Assembly: GCF_030269765.1 (NCBI RefSeq)
Contig: NZ_BSTX01000001.1
Span: 2,101,571-2,165,570, forward strand
Direction of reading: 5' to 3'
DNA: 64,000 nucleotides
Source of the DNA: Actinorhabdospora filicis
GTDB lineage: Bacteria > Actinomycetota > Actinomycetes > Mycobacteriales > Micromonosporaceae
Positions 52,575 to 61,141 of the stretch are shown one piece after another. Made by a program: the position numbers and the translations under genes. Below the pieces are notes generated by a model that saw only the letters and a program-made list of their open reading frames with translations, was not told the origin of the DNA and made no database searches. Every line of letters starts with the position of its first letter. Within the stretch, counting starts at the first letter, position 1.

Positions 52575-53450
52575 TCAAGCGCAGTGCTCGGAGGGGCTGT
52601 TGTACGCGACTCCGCTCACCGAGCCGCCCCATTTCACGCAGCCGGGCGCGTAGGCGCGCACCGGACCGGCGTACCAGCCGAAGTTGCCGGAGTCGGTCAC
52701 TCTCGACGCCCCGTCCGGTTCCAGGTAGGACGAGGTCGCGGTCGCCGTGTCGAGGCTGCGGTGCTTGAGGGTGACCACGCAGTTGTACTTGCTGGACGCG
52801 TTGTACAGCAGGTAGACCTTGCCGTAGCTGACGCCGCCGGACACCAGTCCGGCCTCGTCGATCTTGTTGTAACCGGCGCCGCAGAGGTCCTGGGGGCTGT
52901 ACAGGTTGCCGCCGCATTCGTTGCCGCTGGTGTAGTCCCTGGTCCCCCAGTACAGGGCGGCCGAGCCCTGGAAGGAGATCCGCACCGACGAGCCGTTGGT
53001 CCGCTGCTCGTAGTGGAGGTGCGGGCCGGTCGATCCGCCGGTGGTGCCGACGTAGCCGATGCGGGTGCCGTAGTCGACGCGGTCGCCGACGGACACCGTC
53101 CAGCTCTGCAGGTGCGCGTAGAGGGACGAGTAGCCGCCGCCGTGGTCGATCACGACGTAACGGCCGTAGCTGGTGCCGCCCAGGTCGCGGACGGTGGTAA
53201 CGGTGCCGGGCGCGCTGGCGGCGACGACATCGCCCTCGTCGTTGGCGCGGTTGAAGTCGATGGCGTTGGCCGGGCTGTGATTGCTGCGGGTCTGGCCGGA
53301 CCACACCTGGCCGCAGGGGAACGGCAGCTTGTGGTTGGGCGCGGCCAGCGTGGACGCGTCGGCCTGCGCGGACGCGGCGGCCGGGACGGCCAGGACCGCG
53401 CCGAACACGACGGCCACGGCCACCTTGGCCAGACGATTGCGAAGGGTCAT
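52575..53450 (-). CDS. Secreted M23 (LytM-type) metallopeptidase
   Basis: A 291-residue exported protein. The signal peptide is residues 1-29 (VAVAVVFGAVLAVPAAASAQA). The M23 domain carries NHSPANAIDFN (H-x6-D ligands), LYAHLQSWTVSVGDRV and the catalytic HLHYE (residues about 58-145). A C-terminal domain of about 130 residues follows, with five cysteines (NECGGNLYSPQDLCGAG, KYNCVVTL, PGCVKW, EHCA). It should cut peptidoglycan peptides or wall proteins, or bind them. Sequences like this are frequent in actinomycete secretomes. ATG 53450. Confidence 0.9.
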   Translation of the reverse strand: MTLRNRLAKVAVAVVFGAVLAVPAAASAQADASTLAAPNHKLPFPCGQVWSGQTRSNHSPANAIDFNRANDEGDVVAASAPGTVTTVRDLGGTSYGRYVVIDHGGGYSSLYAHLQSWTVSVGDRVDYGTRIGYVGTTGGSTGPHLHYEQRTNGSSVRISFQGSAALYWGTRDYTSGNECGGNLYSPQDLCGAGYNKIDEAGLVSGGVSYGKVYLLYNASSKYNCVVTLKHRSLDTATATSSYLEPDGASRVTDSGNFGWYAGPVRAYAPGCVKWGGSVSGVAYNSPSEHCA

Positions 53451-53762
53451 GCCGGAGACCTCTCTCGATCGGGCAGTGCCGGATCAGTGAACCGAGGCGC
53501 GATACAAAACCGATACAAGCCACCGGAACCGCCCGGCGGCACGGCGAGTGGTGAGGCCACAGTGGACGGCCGCCCGGCGAGCGCGGGGTGGCGTGGGACC
53601 GCCGGGCGAGGGGGGATCGGGCGGTGAGCACGCCTGGCGAGGCCCACCAGCGAGGAGAGGCCCGAGACGGTCGAGTGGGCATGGAATCGAACGCCATGTG
53701 CACCGCGAGCGCGAAAGCCCACGACCGAACCCGGCTGAGAAGGGGAGAACCCGGCTGTGCCG

Positions 53763-54054
53763 CCGAGCGCACCCGGCCCCGGCGGGCATGGACCACTTGG
53801 AACCGCTCGCCGACGATGGCGGCCCGCCGCGATTTCGGCGACCGGCCACCCGGGGAGCACGCCGAGGCCGCGCCCGCGCGGGTCATGACCGGCCCGGCCG
53901 GGGATCACGGCCGAGCGCACCCGGCCCCGACGGGCAAGGACCACCTGGAACCGCTCGCCGACGATGGCGGCCCGCCGCGATTTCGGCGACCGGCCGACCA
54001 CCCGGGGAGCACGCCGAGGCCGCGCGGGTCATGGCCGGTCCGGCCGGGGATCAC
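53763..54054. repeat. Tandem duplication of a 148-bp non-coding segment
   Basis: Copy 1 is 53763-53908, and copy 2 is 53911-54054. Both share CCGAGCGCACCCGGCCCC, a 50-base core with ACCGCTCGCCGACGATGGCG and GCCCGCCGCGATTTCGGCG, and the ending GGCCGGGGATCAC, with a few changes and small indels. No open frame has consistent coding bias over it. It lies in a 700-base gap without genes between the M23 and response-regulator genes. Confidence 0.85.
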
Positions 54055-54155
54055 GTGGGCCGGCGGGATCGAGGTGATGCACGGTCGGCGATGCCGGTGG
54101 CCGACCGCGACACGCTTCGACCTGGGCAAATGTGGCAGCCAGGCCGTGCCGCCCC

Positions 54156-54773
54156 TCAAACCCGCAGGATCCCCCGCCGGATCGCCGTCATCACCGCCGC
54201 CGTCCGGTCGGTCACCCCCAGCTTCCCGTACGCCCGCAGCAGGTGCGTCTTCACCGTCGCCTCGCTGATGTGGAGCCTGCGGCCGATGTCGGGGTTGCTC
54301 ATCCCTTCGGCCACCAGGCGCAGGACCTCCACCTCGCGCGGGGACAGGGTGTCGTTCTGGGGCGCGCGGACGGTGGCCATCAGGCGGGCGGCGACCGAGG
54401 GGGCCAGGACGGTCTCGCCGCGGGCGGCGGCGCGGATGGCGGACACCAGGTCCACGCCGGGGCTGTCCTTGAGCAGGTAGCCGACGGCACCGGCCTCCAC
54501 GGCGCGGAGGATGTCGGCGTCGGTTTCGTAGGTCGTCAGGATCAGGACCCGGCGGTGGGGCCCGGCGATGGCGCGGGTGGCCTCCACGCCGCCGCAGCCG
54601 GGCATGCGGAGGTCCATGAGGACCACGTCGGGCGACGCGGTGGCGGCGCGGGCGATGGCCTCCTCACCGGATCCGGCCTCGCCCACCACTTCCACGTCCT
54701 CGGCGGCGGCGAGGATGCCGGCCAGCCCGGCGCGCACGACGGGGTGGTCGTCGACGATCAGGACCTTGATCAC
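54156..54773 (-). CDS. NarL/FixJ-family response regulator
   Basis: A 205-residue DNA-binding response regulator. The receiver domain spans residues 1-120 (IKVLIVDDHPVVRAGL with the acidic pocket, VVLMDLRMPG with the phospho-acceptor Asp near residue 54, LILTTYETD, YLLKDS). The LuxR-type HTH is at residues about 140-200 (LSPREVEVLRLVAEGMSNPDIGRRLHISEATVKTHLLRAYGKLGVTDRTAAV). GTG 54773 overlaps the histidine-kinase stop (GTGA). It is the last gene of a four-gene unit with an ABC exporter and its sensor kinase, so it probably controls the exporter. Confidence 0.93.
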   Translation of the reverse strand: MIKVLIVDDHPVVRAGLAGILAAAEDVEVVGEAGSGEEAIARAATASPDVVLMDLRMPGCGGVEATRAIAGPHRRVLILTTYETDADILRAVEAGAVGYLLKDSPGVDLVSAIRAAARGETVLAPSVAARLMATVRAPQNDTLSPREVEVLRLVAEGMSNPDIGRRLHISEATVKTHLLRAYGKLGVTDRTAAVMTAIRRGILRV

Positions 54774-55897
54774 GCCGGTACCTCCACGGTCACGGCCGTT
54801 CCCTCGCCGGGACGGCTCCGCACGGTCATCTTGCCGCCCACCTCGGTGGCGCGGCCGCGCATCCCCGAGAGCCCGAAGCCGCCGGTGGCCGCGGCGGGGT
54901 CGAAGCCGGGGCCGTCGTCGGTGACGGCGAGGCGCACCGTTTCCTCCAGAAAGGACAGTTCGATGTGGACGCTGGCGGGCCCGGCGTGCTTGCGGACGTT
55001 GGTCAGCGCCTCCTGCCCCGAGCGCAGCAGCACCACCGCCACCGGCGGCGGCAGCGGGCGGGGGACGCCGGTCACCGCCACCCGCGCGTCCCCGGCGAGG
55101 CGGCGGACGGCGTCCTCCAGGCCGCCGTCGAGGACGGGCGGCTGCATGGCCGACACGATCGCGCGGGCCTCGGCGAGGTTGTCGCGGGCGGTCTCCTCGA
55201 TGAGGTCGAGGTGCCGGTGGACGGCGTCCGGGTCGCGCTCCAGGGAGGCGCGCAGGGCCTGCGCGAGCATCACGATCGAACCGAAGCCCTGCGCGAGGGT
55301 GTCGTGGATGTCGGCGGCGACGCGCTGGCGCTCGGCGGCGACCCCGGCCTCGCGGGACAGCCGCGCGACCTCCTGCTGGGTGGCGCGCAGCTCGTGGATC
55401 AGGTCGGCGCGCTGGAGGTTCTGCCGCACCATCGAGCGCGACCAGGATCCGCTGACGAGAGTGATCGCGGCGATCGCCAGGGACAGCGGGATCATGTCCA
55501 GCGGGTCGCGCCCGCCGAGGTACCAGCCGAGGATGGTGCAGCCGTTCAGGAGGAGCGTGACCACGACCGCCGAGAGGGTCGTGCCCAGCCAGAACGCCAG
55601 TGACCCGAGCATCATCATCATCAGCGGCGCGCCCTCGGCGACCGTCGCCAGCGCCAGGTACAGCGCGATCATGAGGCCCTGGAAGGCCAGTTCCCTCCAC
55701 AGCGCGACCGGCTGCCGCGTCGCCAGGCGGCGCCCCACCAGGAGGTAGCAGCCGAAGATGGCGGCCACCAGGACCACGATCCAGACGCGCCTGGCGGCGG
55801 TGTCGGCGGAGATGGCGGACAGGACCGCCGTCAGCACCGACACCACCAGGTACATCACGTCCCACCAGATGTACCGGCGCCACAGGGTCTCGGTCAT
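54770..55897 (-). CDS. Sensor histidine kinase (HisKA_3 type)
   Basis: A 375-residue kinase with about five or six membrane helices in residues 5-150 (MYLVVSVLTAVLSAIS, VWIVVLVAAIFGCYLLV, MIALYLALATVA, AFWLGTTLSAVVVTLLLNGCTILGWYLG, MIPLSLAIAAITLVSG), then a coiled helix and the phospho-acceptor in ERQRVAADIHDTLAQGF (His). The ATPase domain has SGQEALTNVRKHAG (N box) and DDGPGFD (G1), then GGFGLSGMRGRATEVGG. ATG 55897 overlaps the permease TGA (ATGA); an alternative ATG at 55918 lacks that coupling. It pairs with the response regulator next to it. Confidence 0.92.
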   Translation of the reverse strand: MTETLWRRYIWWDVMYLVVSVLTAVLSAISADTAARRVWIVVLVAAIFGCYLLVGRRLATRQPVALWRELAFQGLMIALYLALATVAEGAPLMMMMLGSLAFWLGTTLSAVVVTLLLNGCTILGWYLGGRDPLDMIPLSLAIAAITLVSGSWSRSMVRQNLQRADLIHELRATQQEVARLSREAGVAAERQRVAADIHDTLAQGFGSIVMLAQALRASLERDPDAVHRHLDLIEETARDNLAEARAIVSAMQPPVLDGGLEDAVRRLAGDARVAVTGVPRPLPPPVAVVLLRSGQEALTNVRKHAGPASVHIELSFLEETVRLAVTDDGPGFDPAAATGGFGLSGMRGRATEVGGKMTVRSRPGEGTAVTVEVPA

Positions 55898-56688
55898 CGG
55901 GTCCGGGCGCTGCGCCATCGGAATGTCATCATGCACAGGACCAATCCTGCGACGGTCCAGCCGAGCAGTACCAGCGCCACCCGCCCCAGCTCCCAGGAAC
56001 CGGTCGCCTCCTGGGCCTGCGCGAGGTCCGGCAGCAGCGCCGAGCGGAAGCCCTGGGCCAGCCACTTCAGCGGGAACACCGCGCCGATGTCGGCCATCAC
56101 CGGGGGAATCGAGCCGGGGACGATGTACACCCCGGAGACGAAACCGAGCAGGGTGTAGATCACCGACATGATGATCGCCGCCGAGCGGGCCGAGCGCGCC
56201 AGGCCGCTGGCGGCCATGCCGAGCAGGCTCCAGCAGGTCACCCCGAGCAGGAACAGCCAGCCCAGCCGCAGCCAGTGCCCGGCGTCGGTGGGCAGCTTCA
56301 TGTCGTAGAGCAGGACGGCCAGGCCCAGCATCAGCGCCAGCTCCACCACCGAGATCACCAGCACCAGGATGATCTTGCCCATGAAGTAGGAGACCTTCGG
56401 CATCGGCGTGGTCCGCAGGCGCTTGAGGGTGCCGTCGTCGCGTTCGGCGGCGATCGAACCGCCCAGGTTGACGAAGGACGTCGACACGATCGCCGAGGCG
56501 GCGATGGACGCGGCGAACACGTGGCTGAGGTTCAGCCCGTCACCGAGGTGCTGGTCGTAGATGCCGCCCAGCATCAGCAGCAGCAGCGCCGGGAACGAGA
56601 AGGTGAACATGACCTGGCCGATGTCGCGGCTGAAGTCCCTGATCTCCATCAGGCCGCGCGACAGGCCGATCGTGACGGTGCCTGGCAT
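55894..56688 (-). CDS. ABC-2 type transporter permease
   Basis: A 264-residue permease with six membrane helices (GQVMFTFSFPALLLLMLGG, VFAASIAASAIVSTSFVNLG, IILVLVISVVELALMLGLAVLLY, LRLGWLFLLGVTCWSLLGMAASG, IIMSVIYTLLGFVSGVYIVPGSI and VALVLLGWTVAGLVLCMM). The IAAERDDGTLKRLRTTPMPKVSYF loop is typical of ABC-2 exporters of drugs or lipids. Its TGA overlaps the kinase ATG, and its ATG overlaps the ATPase stop (TGATG). It forms the exporter with the ATPase gene before it; the substrate is unknown. Confidence 0.92.
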   Translation of the reverse strand: MPGTVTIGLSRGLMEIRDFSRDIGQVMFTFSFPALLLLMLGGIYDQHLGDGLNLSHVFAASIAASAIVSTSFVNLGGSIAAERDDGTLKRLRTTPMPKVSYFMGKIILVLVISVVELALMLGLAVLLYDMKLPTDAGHWLRLGWLFLLGVTCWSLLGMAASGLARSARSAAIIMSVIYTLLGFVSGVYIVPGSIPPVMADIGAVFPLKWLAQGFRSALLPDLAQAQEATGSWELGRVALVLLGWTVAGLVLCMMTFRWRSARTR

Positions 56689-57521
56689 CAGTTCTGCTCC
56701 TTGATCATCGCGAGGTAGACGTCTTCGAGGGACGGGCGGCGCACGTTGAGGCCGGGCACCTCGCCGCCGTAGTGGGCGGCGAGCTTGGTGACCAGCGCGG
56801 TCGGCTCCTCGGTGCGCTCGGCGCCGTCCCGCCAGGTCACCTCCACGAGGTCACCGGCGGCCGCGCGCAGCTCGCCGACCGTCCCGACGGCCTCCACGAC
56901 ACCGGACGCGATGACCGCGACCCGGTCGGCGAGCGCCTCGGCCTCACCGAGGTAGTGGGTGGTCAGCAGGATGGTGGTGCCCTCGCCGGACAGCAGCCGG
57001 ATCAGCTCCCAGAATCGCTGCCGCGCCTCGGGGTCGAAGCCGGTGGTGGGTTCGTCGAGGAACAGCAGTTCGGGGCGGCCGATGATGCCGAGGGCGACGT
57101 CGACGCGGCGGCGCTGGCCGCCGGAGAGTTTGCCGACGCGGCGGCGGGCGTGTTCGGTGAGGCCGACGGCCTCGATGACCTCGGCGGGGTCGCGGGGGTC
57201 GGGGTAGTAGCCGGCGAAGTGCCGGACGGTCTCGGCGACGGTCAGGGTGGCCAGGTCGGAGGCCGACTGCATGACGACGCCGACGCGGGCGCGCCAGGCG
57301 CGTCCGGCTTTGGCGGGGTCGACGCCCAGGACGGAGACCTCGCCGCCGTCGCGGGGGCCGAGCCCGGCGAGGATCTCCACGGCGGTGGTCTTCCCGGCGC
57401 CGTTGGGGCCGAGCACGGCCAGGGTCTCCCCCTTGTGGACGGTGAGGTCGACGCCGTGCAGGACCTTCACGTCACCGAAGCGCTTGGTGAGTCCTTCGAC
57501 TCGGATCGCGGTATCGCTCAT
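56688..57521 (-). CDS. ABC transporter ATP-binding protein
   Basis: A 277-residue ATPase of a DrrA/CcmA-like exporter. Walker A is GPNGAGKTT near residue 40, the signature LSGGQRRRVDVALGI near residue 135, Walker B LLFLDEPTTGFDPEARQRFWELI near 160, and the H loop LLTTHYLGEAEALADRV. A C-terminal extension (VTWRDGAERTEEPTALV) follows, as in the DrrA subgroup. It is the first gene of the unit and shares one base with the permease start. The promoter must lie in the 93 bases upstream, next to the palindrome at 57581. Confidence 0.95.
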   Translation of the reverse strand: MSDTAIRVEGLTKRFGDVKVLHGVDLTVHKGETLAVLGPNGAGKTTAVEILAGLGPRDGGEVSVLGVDPAKAGRAWRARVGVVMQSASDLATLTVAETVRHFAGYYPDPRDPAEVIEAVGLTEHARRRVGKLSGGQRRRVDVALGIIGRPELLFLDEPTTGFDPEARQRFWELIRLLSGEGTTILLTTHYLGEAEALADRVAVIASGVVEAVGTVGELRAAAGDLVEVTWRDGAERTEEPTALVTKLAAHYGGEVPGLNVRRPSLEDVYLAMIKEQN

Positions 57522-57580
57522 GCCTTAAGCCTCGGGCCGCGACGGGCCCGGCACTGACGGCCGGTGGTCGTAAATCCGGT

Positions 57581-57598
57581 GTCCACCGATCGGTGGAC
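57581..57598. promoter_or_regulatory. 18-bp perfect palindrome upstream of the ABC/two-component unit and the methyltransferase
   Basis: GTCCACCGATCGGTGGAC is a perfect palindrome in the gap between the divergent ABC ATPase gene (start 57521) and the methyltransferase gene (start 57615). A response regulator, TetR- or MerR-like dimer could bind here. The two-component regulator of the same unit is one candidate. It could also form a hairpin in the methyltransferase mRNA. Confidence 0.5.
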
Positions 57599-57614
57599 GG
57601 CCAGAATGGCGATC

Positions 57615-58364
57615 ATGCGGAATTTCGAGGAACTGATCGCCGAGGGCGAGTCGGTGCCGGTCGAGGGCTGGGACTTCTCCTGGTTCGCCGGACGCGCCAC
57701 CGAGCAACGGCCGAGCTGGGGTTACGCCCGCCTGATCGGGGAGCGCATGGCCCGGGCCGCCGCGGGCCTGGACGTGCAGACCGGCGGCGGGGAGGTCCTG
57801 GCCACGATCCCGCAGCCGCCGCCGCTGCTGGCCGCGACCGAGTCGTGGGAACCGAACCTGGCGGTCGCCCGGCGCAATCTCGCGCCGCTGGGCGCGAGCG
57901 TCCACCACGTCGGCAACGAGGACGCCCTGCCCTTCGATGACGGCACCTTCGACCTCGTCGTGTCCCGCCACCCGGTGGTGACGCGTTTCGACGAGGTCGC
58001 GCGCGTCCTGGCCCCCGGTGGGTCGTACCTGTCGCAGCAGGTCGGCATGGGGTCGATGCACGAGCTGACGGCGGCGATGATCGGCGAGTTCGCCGACAAC
58101 GAGGCGCGCTCGCCGGAGCGGATCGCGGGCGAGGCCGAGGCGGCGGGCCTGGAGGTGGTGGATCTGCGCCCGGAGGCGCTGCGGGCGGAGTTCTTCGACG
58201 TGGGCGCGGTGGTGGTGTTCCTGCGGAAGGTGATCTGGACGGTGCCGGAGTTCTCCGTCGCGCGGTACCGTCCGCAACTGCTGGCGCTGCACGAGCGGAT
58301 CGAGGCGGAGGGCCCGTTCACGGCCACCACCCGGCGGTTCCTGATCGAGGCGCGCAAGCCCTAA
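57615..58364 (+). CDS. Class I SAM-dependent methyltransferase-like protein
   Basis: A 249-residue protein. The core resembles a methyltransferase: the strand plus loop VLATIPQPPPLLAATESWEPNLAVARRNLAPLGASVHHV, then NEDALPFDDGTFDLVVSRHPVV (acidic cofactor loop and motif like FDLVVSRH) and VARVLAPGGSYLSQQVG. The usual glycine-rich GxGxG motif I is altered to TGGGEVLAT, a variant found in this subgroup. N terminus RNFEELIAEGESVPVEGWDFSWFAGRATEQRPSWGY is characteristic. The substrate is unknown. ATG 57615 was chosen over 57606, because MRNFEEL is the family start. It is divergent from the ABC unit. Confidence 0.83.
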   Translation: MRNFEELIAEGESVPVEGWDFSWFAGRATEQRPSWGYARLIGERMARAAAGLDVQTGGGEVLATIPQPPPLLAATESWEPNLAVARRNLAPLGASVHHVGNEDALPFDDGTFDLVVSRHPVVTRFDEVARVLAPGGSYLSQQVGMGSMHELTAAMIGEFADNEARSPERIAGEAEAAGLEVVDLRPEALRAEFFDVGAVVVFLRKVIWTVPEFSVARYRPQLLALHERIEAEGPFTATTRRFLIEARKP

Positions 58365-59116
58365 CCGGCCAGCGTCTCGGCGAGCGCGGCGGCGCGGGCG
58401 GCCTCGCCCAGCAGCAGGTCGGTCAGCGGCAGTTCGGTGCTCTCGCTGTAGGCGTCGAAGTACTCGCTCTGCGGGCCGGTCAGCACGATCACCGCGAGCT
58501 TGTGGCCGAAGGCCCGCGCGAAGAACACCCGTTCGGGACGGTCGTAGACGACGCCGGTCTCGTTGCCGCCCTCGCGGCATCCGACGCCGTCGGCGAGGGC
58601 GCGCACGAGCTGGTTGTGGTCGGTCTCGCAGGCGGCGCGGGCCTCGGCGCGCAGGGCCTCGGTGGCGTCCTCCGGGGCCGGGAAGGCGCTCAGCACGAGC
58701 GCGACGCGCCCGCCCGCCGGGAAGTCGGCGGAGCAGGTGTGCCGGTTACCGGGGTCGGTGTCGTCGTGGTGGACGGTGACGGCGCCCTGCAGGAACGGGA
58801 TCCGCAGCTCGGTACTCCACCGCTGGCAGGGGAACGAGAAGGCCGTCGGGTCCTCCGGCGCGCGGGCCGGGGCGAGGACGGCGGTCAGCAGGACGGCCGC
58901 CGCCGCGATCGCCGCGGCCACCGCGTACGCGCGCCACGATCCGGCCCGTCTCCCGGCGGAGCCGGTGCCGGGCGGGTCCGCCGGTGGTGGGGATAACGTC
59001 ACGACCGGCTCCCGGAACGGGGACGGGAAGGGCACGCTCGCGCCCTCCGGGGCGACGTCCGTCCCGGAGTGGAGGGCGACGGTACCGGCGTCGCCCGCCG
59101 CACGGTTTCCCGGCAT
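58361..59116 (-). CDS. Single-pass membrane protein of unknown function
   Basis: A 251-residue protein with a cytoplasmic Pro-rich N terminus (residues 1-60), one membrane helix at about residues 62-82 (AYAVAAAIAAAAVLLTAVLAP), and an extracytoplasmic domain with three cysteines (FPCQRWS, HTCSADFP, AACETDHN plus GCREGG). The tail is helical (SESTELPLTDLLLGEAARAAALAETLAG). I do not recognise the family. The ATG at 59116 lies 4 bases after the nitrobindin stop, so it is in one unit with that gene. Its 3' end overlaps the methyltransferase end by 4 bases on the other strand. Confidence 0.78.
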   Translation of the reverse strand: MPGNRAAGDAGTVALHSGTDVAPEGASVPFPSPFREPVVTLSPPPADPPGTGSAGRRAGSWRAYAVAAAIAAAAVLLTAVLAPARAPEDPTAFSFPCQRWSTELRIPFLQGAVTVHHDDTDPGNRHTCSADFPAGGRVALVLSAFPAPEDATEALRAEARAACETDHNQLVRALADGVGCREGGNETGVVYDRPERVFFARAFGHKLAVIVLTGPQSEYFDAYSESTELPLTDLLLGEAARAAALAETLAG

Positions 59117-59120
59117 CGGG

Positions 59121-59702
59121 TCAGCCCCCGACGCGCTCCAGCTTCGCCGACAGGTGCGACTGGAGGGGGTGCCCCTCGGCGGCCATCTCGGCGACATAGG
59201 CCAGGTCGCGGTCCACGATGCCGTACAGGCGGTGCCCGGCGGTGACCTCCTTGGCGGTGGGCGTGCGCACCACCGCGTCGGTGACCAGCTCCATCTGGAC
59301 GCCCTTCACGCGCCCGACGTAGAGCTCCAGGATCCCGGTGGGGTGGGTGAGCAGCAGCTCCACCTCGTCGGGCTTGTCGGCGACGGGCCGGAAGAACCCG
59401 GCCTCCCGCGCGGCGGGCCGCACGGGCTTGCCGGTGGCGTCGATGAGCCAGGTCCGCGACTCGTAGAACAGGAAGGGACGGCCGTCGTGGCTGACCCGGA
59501 TCTCCTGCCCGTAGTGGAACTCCGGGACCGAGGGGTAGCTGCCGTGGCCCTTGCCGCGCCACACGCCGACGAACGGCAGCAGCGGCAGCAGCGCCTGGTT
59601 CAGGTCCGGCCCGGTGCGCAGGTCGTGGGTCTCCTCGTACGGGTAAGCCTCGACCTTCCCGTCGAAGTACTCGCTGAAGTCGGTCACCACGGTCGCCTCC
59701 AT
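59121..59702 (-). CDS. Nitrobindin-like haem-binding (FABP-family) protein
   Basis: A 193-residue beta-barrel protein. The G-x-W-x-G-x-G motif is seen as VGVWRGKGHG (residues about 46-55), and other parts include FHYGQEIRVSHDGRPFLFYESRTWLI, VELLLTHPTGILELYVG and HRLYGIVDRDLAYVAEMAAEGHPLQSHLSAKLERV near the end, with the axial His region. Nitrobindins bind ferric haem and isomerise peroxynitrite to nitrate. ATG 59702. A tiny membrane-peptide frame overlaps its start by 19 bases, and the membrane protein gene follows. Confidence 0.9.
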   Translation of the reverse strand: MEATVVTDFSEYFDGKVEAYPYEETHDLRTGPDLNQALLPLLPFVGVWRGKGHGSYPSVPEFHYGQEIRVSHDGRPFLFYESRTWLIDATGKPVRPAAREAGFFRPVADKPDEVELLLTHPTGILELYVGRVKGVQMELVTDAVVRTPTAKEVTAGHRLYGIVDRDLAYVAEMAAEGHPLQSHLSAKLERVGG

Positions 59703-59785
59703 GTCCGCACGGCCAGATACCCGAGGCCACCGGCGAGCGCGCCGAAGGCGGCGACGAGGACGGCGACGGTCAGTATCCCGATCAC
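59684..59785 (-). CDS. 33-residue single-helix membrane peptide (uncertain)
   Basis: A short frame from GTG 59785: IGILTVAVLVAAFGALAGGLGYLAVRTWRRPW. It is one hydrophobic helix followed by R-x-W-R-R. It overlaps the nitrobindin start by 19 bases, so the two would be coupled. Third-position bias supports coding, but a 33-codon frame is weak evidence. It could equally be a leader. Confidence 0.35.
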   Translation of the reverse strand: MIGILTVAVLVAAFGALAGGLGYLAVRTWRRPW

Positions 59786-59795
59786 GCCTGGCAGT

Positions 59796-61139
59796 CTAGG
59801 CGACCGGCCGCGGGTCGGGGACGGGACCGGGACGGCCGTCGACCAGGCTGTACGTCCACCGGGGACCGTCGGCGGCCAGCGTGGCCACCGCGGCGATGAG
59901 CCGGTCCACGTCATCGACGGTGATGCCCAGGCCGATGGACGCGCGCACGGCGGTGGCCACGACCTGCGGGCGCCCGGTGGTGCCGCAGCCGGTGCTGTGG
60001 GTGGGGGCGACCCCGGCCTCGGTGAGCAGGCGGCGGGTCAGCGGGTGGGCGCAGAAGAGCCCGTCGCGGACGCCGATGCCGTGCTCGGCCGACAGGACCG
60101 CGGCCACCAGGTCGGCGGGGTACCCGTCGACGGTGAACGCCACGGTGCCCACGCGCGGGGCCTGTGGCCCGAAGATGTGCAGCTGCCGGACGCCGGGGAT
60201 CGCGGTGAGCCCGTCGGCCAGGCGGGTCCGCAGGGTCTCCTCCCAGGCGAACAGGGCCGCGCGGTCGGCGTTCATGAGGGACTCGCAGACCGCGGCCAGC
60301 GCGACGGCGCCCACGACGTTGGGGCTGCCGCCCTCGTGGCGGGCGGCGCCGGTGTGCCAGCGCAGGTCGTTGGTGGCGTCGCCGACGTGCGCCGAGGCTC
60401 CGCCGCCGTACAGGTAGGGCTCGGCGGCGTCGAGCCAGTCGGTGCGGCCGATGAGGACGCCGGTGCCGAAGGGCGCGTAGAGCTTGTGGCCGGAGAAGAC
60501 GACGTAGTCGGCGCCGAGGGCCTGGACGTCCACCGCGCGGTGCGGGGCGAGCTGCGCGGCGTCCACGACGACGCGGGCGCCGTGGCGGCGGGCGATGAGG
60601 GCGATCTCGGCGACCGGGAACAGCTCACCGGTGACGTTGGAGGCGCCGGTGACGGCGACCAGCGCGGGCCCGTCGACGAAGCGGAGGGCCTCGTGGACCG
60701 AGCGCACCGCGGTGGCCCGGGAGTCGGGCGCGGGCAGCCGGATCAGGTTGCGCCAGGGCAGCAGGTTCGCGTGGTGCTCGGAGTCGAAGGCGATGACGGT
60801 GCAGTCGGCGGGCAGCGCGCGGGCAAGCAGGTTCAGCGAGTCGGTGCTGTTGCGGGTGAAGATCACCGCGTCGTCGGGGCGCGCGTTCACGAAGCGGCCG
60901 ATGGTCGCGCGGGCGTCCTCGTAGGCGCGGGTGGAGGACTGGGAGAAGTACCCGGCGCCGCGGTGGACGCTGGCGTAGGTCGGCAGCAGCGCGGTGACGG
61001 CGTCGGCGGCCACGCGCAGACAGGGCGTGGAGGCGGCGTGGTCGAAGTTGGCGTAGCGGACCTCTTCGCCGCCGACGAGGGGGACGAGGGGGGCGTCGAT
61101 CACGGGAAACGGGTTCGCGGATACGGCGAGGGACGACAC
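59796..61139 (-). CDS. Class V aminotransferase / cysteine desulfurase-like PLP enzyme
   Basis: A 447-residue PLP-dependent enzyme. The N-terminal YANFDHAASTP and VHRGAGYFSQSSTRAYEDAR match class V aminotransferases. The lysine in FSGHKLYAPFGTGVLIG (about residue 215) is the Schiff-base lysine, and VDAAQLAPHRAVDVQALGADYVVFSGHK carries the PLP Asp and Gln. The C terminus includes VRDGLFCAHPLTRRLL, with a Cys in the place of a flexible cysteine-desulfurase loop, and GITVDDVDRLIAAVATLA. The upstream SAM-IV-like riboswitch links it to sulfur or methionine metabolism. GTG 61139 has GGAGG 4 bases upstream. Confidence 0.92.
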   Translation of the reverse strand: MSSLAVSANPFPVIDAPLVPLVGGEEVRYANFDHAASTPCLRVAADAVTALLPTYASVHRGAGYFSQSSTRAYEDARATIGRFVNARPDDAVIFTRNSTDSLNLLARALPADCTVIAFDSEHHANLLPWRNLIRLPAPDSRATAVRSVHEALRFVDGPALVAVTGASNVTGELFPVAEIALIARRHGARVVVDAAQLAPHRAVDVQALGADYVVFSGHKLYAPFGTGVLIGRTDWLDAAEPYLYGGGASAHVGDATNDLRWHTGAARHEGGSPNVVGAVALAAVCESLMNADRAALFAWEETLRTRLADGLTAIPGVRQLHIFGPQAPRVGTVAFTVDGYPADLVAAVLSAEHGIGVRDGLFCAHPLTRRLLTEAGVAPTHSTGCGTTGRPQVVATAVRASIGLGITVDDVDRLIAAVATLAADGPRWTYSLVDGRPGPVPDPRPVA

Positions 61140-61141
61140 GG

